DNA of 64,000 nt from Lithospermum erythrorhizon (Eukaryota > Streptophyta > Magnoliopsida > Boraginales > Boraginaceae), in contig JADFUC010000169.1 in assembly GCA_019722365.1 (NCBI GenBank), forward strand, positions 62,001 through 126,000. The letters run 5' to 3'. Shown in pieces: positions 57,265-64,000 of this stretch; the stretch's first letter is position 1; every line of letters starts with the position of its first letter. A program made the position numbers and the translations under genes. The notes under the pieces are model-generated. The model ran no database searches. It saw only the letters and a list, made by a program, of their open reading frames with translations, and was not told the DNA's origin.

Positions 57265-58497
57265 ATCTCCTACTTTACTTTCAGGCCAGAGTGCTGCAGA
57301 TTCATCTAAATTCATGGGACTAGGAACTCATCATCACAAAGTAATGCTTAAAGTCACAAAGACGGGACATACTACAAAAGATAAGCCCACAAAAGTGGAT
57401 GACTCCACTATCAATATTTTGTGAGTTCTACAAATGTAGATACTTTAACATCAAGTACGCTAAGTCCACAAAGGAAAGAACTCTACTACAAAAGGTCCTC
57501 GAAAGTTCGGCTATGGAGACACAAACATCAAGATGTCAAGTCTAATAAATTCATGCATCCCCCATTACAAAAAGCCTCGAGTCAAACACAATGAAATACA
57601 AAACCACATCACTATCCACAAATACTCAGTAAGTTAATAGATCACACAAAATGACTAAATAAAAGACAGACACAAAGTCCCCAAACCACCATCAGTAGTG
57701 GTTTTTAAGTACCTCAACAGCCATTCCATGGCATTCAAATGAGGCATACTACTCAACACACAAGGAGTACCAACATGCATATTCACATATATAACATGAA
57801 AGATTGAAAATTTACTAAAAACTCAACATATGCATTTTTATTCAACACTAAGTTTCTCATCTCAAAATCTCCCTACAAAGACAACGATGTAATAGAAAAA
57901 TATGCTCAAACATCGCATACGTATGATAACAGGATCAAGAATATCTAGATAATTTATTCCCTCCTTTTGAGTAAATTCTCTTTAGCAATCAAATTATTAG
58001 AACTAAAGTAACACATGCATTTCATCGATCAAATTATTCTCCATCCTTACCAAATAATAGAAGCATATGCTCCACCTCACACTGAGCATCATCAAATAAA
58101 TCTCTACCTTCCATTGCTTTCCTAGCACATATGCCCTACTCTAAGTGAACAGGAAAAACCTTATCACTACTTAATTGACTACGATTATAAAAATTTAATC
58201 TTCTATCACTTGATGACCTAATCTATTTATTCCTGCCAAAATAGATTTATCATCAATAATAGATGAGAAGTACCAATTGTGTTCAAAGATGACAAACATA
58301 TGCCATTTTCATATCAATCAAATAAATAGAACCTTTCCGAATTTTCTATAACTCCCTTCCTCTTTTTCCTCCACTAACATCCTCAAGCAGGCTAGCTAAG
58401 ATATAAATTATACTATAATTCAGAACATGCCCACATTCCTTCATGTAAACTCAAAACCGTAAGAGAACCTAAGACATAATTCTATCTTCTATAATGA
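57265..58497. other. Internal non-coding part of the short-LTR copia element
   Basis: AT-rich, with no conserved pol motif on either strand. Confidence 0.5.
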
Positions 58498-58870
58498 TTA
58501 CAATTTTTCGAATTCTATACATATAAATCCATGCTTAATCTTTTTATAGTTTGAGAACATATTGCTTATAAAAAAGCCATAATTAACACAAAATGACGAC
58601 AACATATTATTCAAACTAGGATAATCACAAAGGTTATTAATCATGGAAATATCACCCAAATTATCCTTAGGACAATCCTTAATCAAATGACCTCCTTCAT
58701 GACAGTTATAACACTTTCTCACATTAGGCTTAGACTTAGATCTACCCTTCTTAATGTAAGTGTTTTTCTCCTATATTCTCCATAACCTGCATTCTTTTGG
58801 GCATTAAACCTATCCTGAGATCTACCCCTCACATGCATAACCTCCCTGCACTCTACTCCTACATACTTCC
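58498..58870 (-). pseudogene. Copia gag C-terminus with CCHC zinc knuckle
   Basis: The 74-codon minus frame starts MRKCYNCHEGGHLIKDCPKD with a perfect knuckle (C4, C7, H12, C17). Upstream, in shifted frames to about 58,870, a basic linker is visible (RGRSQDRFNAQKNAGYGEYR). The rest of gag toward 60,000 is not legible. This is a copia-type gag and the only coding remnant in the element. Confidence 0.75.
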
Positions 58871-60104
58871 TCAAATCTAATTCCTTACTCTTTAAAAACC
58901 ATTAACTACATTATCAAGTATCACATCATCTCTACATTACTTAATAGCATATTCATATCATTAAACGAATCGTAATAGCATTCAAAAGTAAATGTGGAGC
59001 AAAATCATCTATATTCTTATTACTGCATAACTTATACGTATACGCTTTGTAAAACATCTAGATTCTCATCAATATCCTTAGACATATCTCATCTAAATTT
59101 AAAAAACTTCTCCAACAAGAACATTCTACTGGAAAGAGGTATTAGCAGACTATTCAAATTTATCCTATACGCTTTTGCATTTACATCTAAGAATTCCAAC
59201 TTTTCTAATCACAGAGTCGATATGTTCAAATAAATTGCAAGTATATTGGGCATTTTCATTCATTTCAATCTTGTCTTCTCTCCATTGTAGTGAGCTACAT
59301 AAGTCTAACTAATAGCCTTGGGGAATATTTTTTGTTGAATTAAGATACACTTAATTTTCTGTTTCCACATGCTAAAATCAGATTTTCCATCAAACTAAAC
59401 ACACTATATCGACATTTGTACGAGACATCATATAAATATATTAAAATAATAAATCATATATAGCACAAATATCACAAAGATTCAACTTACAATTGAATAA
59501 AAAAATCGCTAAATACAATTCAAATACAAAATGACAAATCTCACAAAGAAATTTAATCAAGATACAACCGAATCCCGATCCGGATTTCAAATAACAAGAA
59601 ATGTGAAAACTGAAATTTAAAAATGGATTAAGCCTTACTACTGCGAAACTTTACGTAAAAGTTTCAACTCACAAACTCCCGCCGGATTTTTAAGCCCGAA
59701 ATCAAAAAGTCAATCAGGGCAGTAAAAAAGTCAACGTGGTTACTATTCAAGGTAATTGCAGCCAGCCAGTACCGAGCTAGATCACACCGTAGCACTATTC
59801 GCCGGGTTCTCAGAGCAAAGACTGCCTACGAAACCAATCACTTTTCCTGGAAACGAAGAGCCCGATTTCGGGACCTGACCGCAACTACCAACACACTACG
59901 CGACTCCCGATACCTCCGCATAAACACTAAGCTCCATTTAACTAAGGTAGCAGACTGAATCTCCAAATCCGCCGAGTCATATCCGATTTACCTCTAACGG
60001 GAACTCGTACGCATTCAACCTCCAACTCCGAATTTAATCAGATCCGTCGCCTGCTCACCTCCTCCTAACTAAAGTCAGGAATATGCCATGTGTCCATACG
60101 CTAA

Positions 60105-60175
60105 AACTCCAAAATCCGCTATTTCGCCACTATTTACCGCTATTCACCGCTATTTGTCGCTATTTATCAAGAGAT
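60105..60175. repeat. Minisatellite of ~11-bp 'ccgctattt' units
   Basis: CGCTATT(T) or close variants recur about five times (60,117, 60,129, 60,140, 60,151 and 60,161) with 3-4-base spacers. It lies within the copia leader. Confidence 0.75.
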
Positions 60176-60963
60176 TGCCGCTGACACACAGCTTACTTTT
60201 ACGCGTCAAGGATATCAGAGATCGCAAGGCCATTTACTGGGTCATTTATAACTATGCTCCAACTGAGATCCGCAAATCTGGCTAACTTTCAAATCAAATT
60301 TAATACCACCGTTATGTATCGACATCATCAAGGTCGGGCCTCAGCTTCCTACCGCTTGATTCTCTATCAAACTGCCGCCAATCGGACCCAAGAGGCAACC
60401 CAACCTTACCTCCACAAACCCACCAAGAACCCACACCAAGCACGGAATTAGTGCCGACTCTGGATAAATAAATAAGAATGTCACCGAGACTAAAGGCACA
60501 AAGCTAAGTTTTCTAAGAGACAAAGCTTAGAAACGGTTCAACTCAATCCATCACACCGACAACCTAAAAGACTATATGTAATCAGTTAATCATTGTTTCG
60601 ACGGATCAGCTGGGTTACTTTATTATTAGGGCCAACACGTCCAACAAATACGGTCATTTTATTTTTTGTGTGTAATGCTCACAGATCTCAAAGAATAAGG
60701 TAAAAGGTCTGATTGTTTTTAGCAAGTAACGCTGGATAATTATAGAAAATGCTCCTAGTACATCTTATACCTCTTTTCGTGAAAAACTAAGCATACCATT
60801 AATATTCATTAATCTCTACATATACTAAATTTCAATGTAAATGTTATAAATTACTAAATGTACCATTCTAAGTATTTAAGTTCCAATTGAAAATTTCATA
60901 ATACCAAAAATTATTTCATGCACTTAATTAGATATATTGTAATTAAATAAATTGGTGGTTATT

Positions 60964-61350
60964 ATTACCTAAAGTTAAGATAAGCTTATATAATTGACAT
61001 TAATATATTTTTTTTTTGGAGAATGATACGTATTATCTAATTGTAATAAAAGAAGAAAAATATATTTTAAAATGATATAATTTATATTTTTAATTAATGA
61101 ATCGTAGAATTTCTAAAAATAAGAAAAAACATACCTAAATGTAAATAAAAGCTAAGTTAAGAAATATATTTTGTGCTTATTGTTCATCATGATTTTGTTC
61201 ATTAATTATCAAAAATACTAATTATACCATTTTAAAATAAACTCCATATATTTTCTTCTTCTTTTAGTACATTAGGTAATACGTATCATTTTCTCAAAAA
61301 AAAATTCATTAATATTAATTATATAAGCTTATCTTGAACTTTTAGGTAAT
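60964..61350. mobile_element. MITE with long (~120-bp) inverted repeats
   Basis: The left arm ATTACCT..TAAGATAAGCTTATATAATT... (from 60,964) pairs with the right arm ...AATTATATAAGCTTATCTTGA..TTAGGTAAT (to 61,350). The inner parts GATACGTATTATCTAATTGT and its complement near 61,270 also pair. The ~140-bp centre is AT-rich. No coding capacity and no clear target duplication. It could form a very long hairpin RNA if transcribed. Confidence 0.75.
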
Positions 61351-62600
61351 CTCGTACTCAATTCTATTTACCCAATTTTGCACACATATTAATTAACCGA
61401 TTTAAATAATTTTGGTATTTTTTTAATTGTAACATATTAAAATGATATAGTTTAGTAATGCGAAACATTTTTATATTAAAATTAAGTATATATGAAAATT
61501 TATATATTCTCCCGTTGAGACTTTTGATCACCCTCCTAAGTCCTATGTTGAATGAGCAATGTCGAAAGAATCCAAAGTATTCAGTGACAGTGTTAATCAT
61601 AATTAAGTATTTTCAAAAGAAACCAAACAATATCATGATGCATGTACATATATTTGTTAGACTTAAGAGACTTAAATCCCTTCCAAATTTCAAGAATCAA
61701 TAAGAACGACAAATTTAAACACGGAAATAAACAGACACAATAACTTATGCGCCTCAATGTCAGCGTATCTCTATTGTCTAATACACTAATACATCTGTGA
61801 TCGCTATGCCCTACTACTAAATTTATAAATCCATGTCGGTATTTTCTTCTTTTGTCAGTGTCAAGAAAATTTTGGTACCACTTGGGACTCTCCATCGTGA
61901 GTGGCGGTCACGTAATGGAGGCTCACGACGCCGTTGGTTTTCCTCGAGTGATGATAGACCTCCATCGGCAGTCACGAATTTATAGCGAAAAATACAGACC
62001 TGAGGCGGTTTTGGTACCTAAAGCTACCTATTTCAACTGGTTACATGTTGTTTTCTTATATATATATGCTGCTTTTCTATATGTTTTGTATCACAAAATT
62101 AACATACTAAATAACTTCTAGAGAGAATATTATTGAATCATCATCAATAATATCAGCGAGGCTTTGTTATTGAGAAGCCACTGTAGGTTCTAAATACAGT
62201 AAATCAAACAATCTTCCAAATTTGGTTTTTAAAGTGGATTTCAAGCGTAGTTATGACGTACATTTCACCCAGGCTGAACCTGTGAGCAAATTTTGTGTGT
62301 GTCAGTTTATTTTTTCTAATTTACTTCCGCCTATCATGTTTGCTTAGGTTTGGTGATTAGATTAATTTTATAATCACACACATCTTAAGGCTACACGAAA
62401 ATCGCAACTACAAAGCCTAATGTTAACAAAGATAAACTTTATAAGTTCTTCTTGCCATCAAAAATCATGTCTTAATGAAGACCTAATATTCTGTGATGAT
62501 TATGTTTCATTCTAGCATTTCCGATAAATAAACTCATGAAAACATCCTATATTTATAGTAAAGAGATATATCCTCGTTTAGACTCAACCAGGCAATAATC
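61351..62600. other. Intergenic DNA without recognised features
   Basis: Several frames of 78-100 codons (61,364-61,600 -, 61,593-61,895 -, 61,852-62,121 +) were inspected. None shows a family motif, and codon usage is AT-driven. The + frame at 61,852 (MSVSRKFWYHLGLSIVSGGH) has a C-terminal hydrophobic segment but no upstream context. Confidence 0.4.
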
Positions 62601-62639
62601 AAAGCCAATAAAACTCCATCGGCCGAATTCCAAATCAAA

Positions 62640-63670
62640 TTGGAAAATTTCACATCGTTAAACAATCTCCCCACTTCAAAGACATTTTCTACTCAATTAC
62701 ATTTCAAACACCATCATCCGCAGCAATCTCCCGTCTATCATCCATTTAACTCCCACTGCTCGATCCAACTTCGTACTTTTCCAATCCTTAATATCCCCTC
62801 GAATGACACCAACTTGACTACCGAAGAGAATCTAGAATAGCCATTACTTCTACTCCCCGCTGGATTTTTGCCCCTCATCTCGCATAATCACGTCGCTTTC
62901 GAGTTCTTGGACCCGTGCCCCTCGAAAACTCCTGCTCGACGGCCATCACCTTAATTTCTCTTCTCGCTGCTCCCATTCCACGCCGACGACTTCCGATCTA
63001 ATCTATTGGCCCTCGATGTTTGGATCGTAATATCCTTCAACAGTTAGCAAAAGAACTCGCGAGGTCGGGAATACGCCTCACCGCTGACTTTTGAAACACG
63101 CCGCTTAACTCAGATGATTCAATATGCAACACAAACCGTCAGATCCTTCCTCAGAGTTCATTTAGACTCGAACTCATCACCAAACGAACTATCACCGGGG
63201 TACCTTTCCTCGACCTTCAATGCAAATTTCTCTTCATTTGCACAAATTCCTCGCACTCCCAGAACCTCCCCAACACATCCGCAATGGGTGAATTCTCACC
63301 AACGACAATCCTTTCTATCTTCGTAAACTCCCATGTCGAATCTCACCCGATTTTCTACACCTGTGATCTCTACTGTGATTTCTTCCGAGAATCGCCAAAT
63401 TAAGCATAACGACCTAACTTCTTCTTTGCTATTACCATCGCCCACGAAGAACCTTCCAATTACTGCCTTCGAAAGCAAATGATAATCATCACCATCCAAA
63501 TTGACTCACCGAAATTGTAAACTTTCCCTAATTTCGAAACATACCTTTTATCGGTCGCTTCCGTAAAGAACCATTCGACAACTTTAGGATTCACATCCTC
63601 ATACCTACTACATCTAGCCTGCTCACTCATCGCAAGATGAATAAATTTACAATTCCCGTAAAACATAATT
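62640..63670 (-). pseudogene. Possible plant LINE ORF1-like (DUF4283) fragment, decayed
   Basis: Minus frames 63,666-63,460 and 63,499-63,296 join in shifted phase. The second contains LLSKAVIGRFFVGDGNSKEE, then WRFSEEITVEITGVENRVRF, resembling the DUF4283 pattern ('.L.GK.....P....V....W.....V.V..L....F.F.F') found at the start of plant L1-type ORF1 and related proteins. The reading is lost after about 63,290. The remaining minus sequence to 62,640 is G-rich and has no open frame. This is a weak assignment. 63,670-64,000 shows nothing further. Confidence 0.25.
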
Positions 63671-64000
63671 CACCATTACATCCCTATCACGCGTAGTATT
63701 TAAAGATACTCCGTAATCTAATATACGAATCAAAGGAAGCATCTACGTATAAAACTAAATCACGTAATAATCCCTCACCACAACATGAGCATCACCGTTA
63801 GCTTTGTAGTGCCTTTCATGTGACCCAGCTCACACAACCCTAGCAATACGCAAGATCAAAATTCATTTCTACCCCACTGGGTGATCTCATCGCTTTCAAA
63901 ACCTCCGTCTCCGCTCTTCCTCTCTTCCTACACCCTTAACGTTGTAACTCCCCAGCATCTTCCATTTCATACTGCCCATGTACTCCACTCGTGCCAAGAT

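Larger units (their letters stand above)
56915..60646 (-). mobile_element. Ty1/copia element with short LTRs and gag only, 3.7 kb
   Basis: Two ~335-350-bp direct repeats (about 56,915-57,264 and 60,311-60,646) share GATTCTCTATCAAACT, AAGAATGTCACCGAGACTAAA, GTTTTCTAAGAGACAAA and AAAGACTATATGTAAT. Both end CCAACA-type (TGTTG... on the minus strand). After the left LTR, ATCTCCTACTTT is the complement of a polypurine tract. Before the right LTR, 'aataccacc' is a degraded complement of the tRNA-Met PBS. The interior codes only a gag with a zinc knuckle; protease, integrase and RT were not seen. It is probably non-autonomous and inserted just upstream of the flotillin pseudogene. Confidence 0.7.

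Noticed and set aside
1..64000. CRISPR arrays, bacterial operons, tRNA genes and organelle inserts
   Set aside because: No spaced direct repeats of CRISPR type, no cloverleaf tRNA, and no plastid or mitochondrial coding sequence were recognised; the window is nuclear plant DNA.

Overview
This is a repeat-rich stretch of a eudicot plant nuclear genome. The evidence is two intron-containing plant housekeeping genes, plant retrotransposon lineages (SIRE, Tork, Athila and chromovirus-like), Stowaway-type MITEs, AT-rich DNA between genes, and no bacterial-style operons. The species cannot be named from the sequence alone. No CRISPR array, tRNA gene, organelle insert or new multi-gene system was recognised.

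Only two genes look potentially functional. At 30,970-33,158 (+) a seven-exon gene encodes an intact 257-residue plastid-type peroxiredoxin-like (AhpC/TSA, PRXL2/AAED1) protein with a CPC motif. At 39.5-42.6 kb (-) lies an eIF5 gene. It has an uninterrupted N-terminal GTPase-activating and zinc-finger half, a 5'UTR intron, a TATA box and a telo-box, but its C-terminal W2 domain is broken by several indels. A third gene, flotillin-like (56.15-56.91 kb, -), is a pseudogene with a large internal deletion.

The rest is mobile DNA, much of it nested. 0-7.2 kb: two minus-strand chromovirus-type LTRs around a decayed copia pol. 7.2-11 kb: a tandem duplication, a foldback element and AT-rich sequence. 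11-15.3 kb: a chromovirus LTR followed by gag and protease wreckage. 15.6-15.9 kb: a Cassandra-like TRIM carrying a 5S rRNA-like sequence. 16.4-26.9 kb: a SIRE-type copia (-) whose gag is split by a chromovirus solo LTR. 27-30.6 kb: an antisense transposon ORF (Transposase_28-like) next to a plus-oriented Tat-like LTR. 33.5-38.5 kb: an Athila-type element with two LTRs and only a gag fragment. 43.7-44.55 kb: a ~140-bp tandem array. 44.8-51.3 kb: a Tork-type copia with both LTRs. 53.1-54.5 kb: an ~806-bp-spaced duplication. 56.9-60.6 kb: a short copia element abutting the flotillin pseudogene. 60.96-61.35 kb: a MITE with long inverted repeats. 62.6-64 kb: decayed sequence with a weak LINE ORF1-like segment.

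The points most worth following are the eIF5 C-terminal decay with a MITE in its leader intron, the 5S-carrying TRIM, the antisense ORF beside the Tat-like LTR, the nested SIRE with an extra ORF after pol, the 140-bp array and the rearranged flotillin pseudogene.
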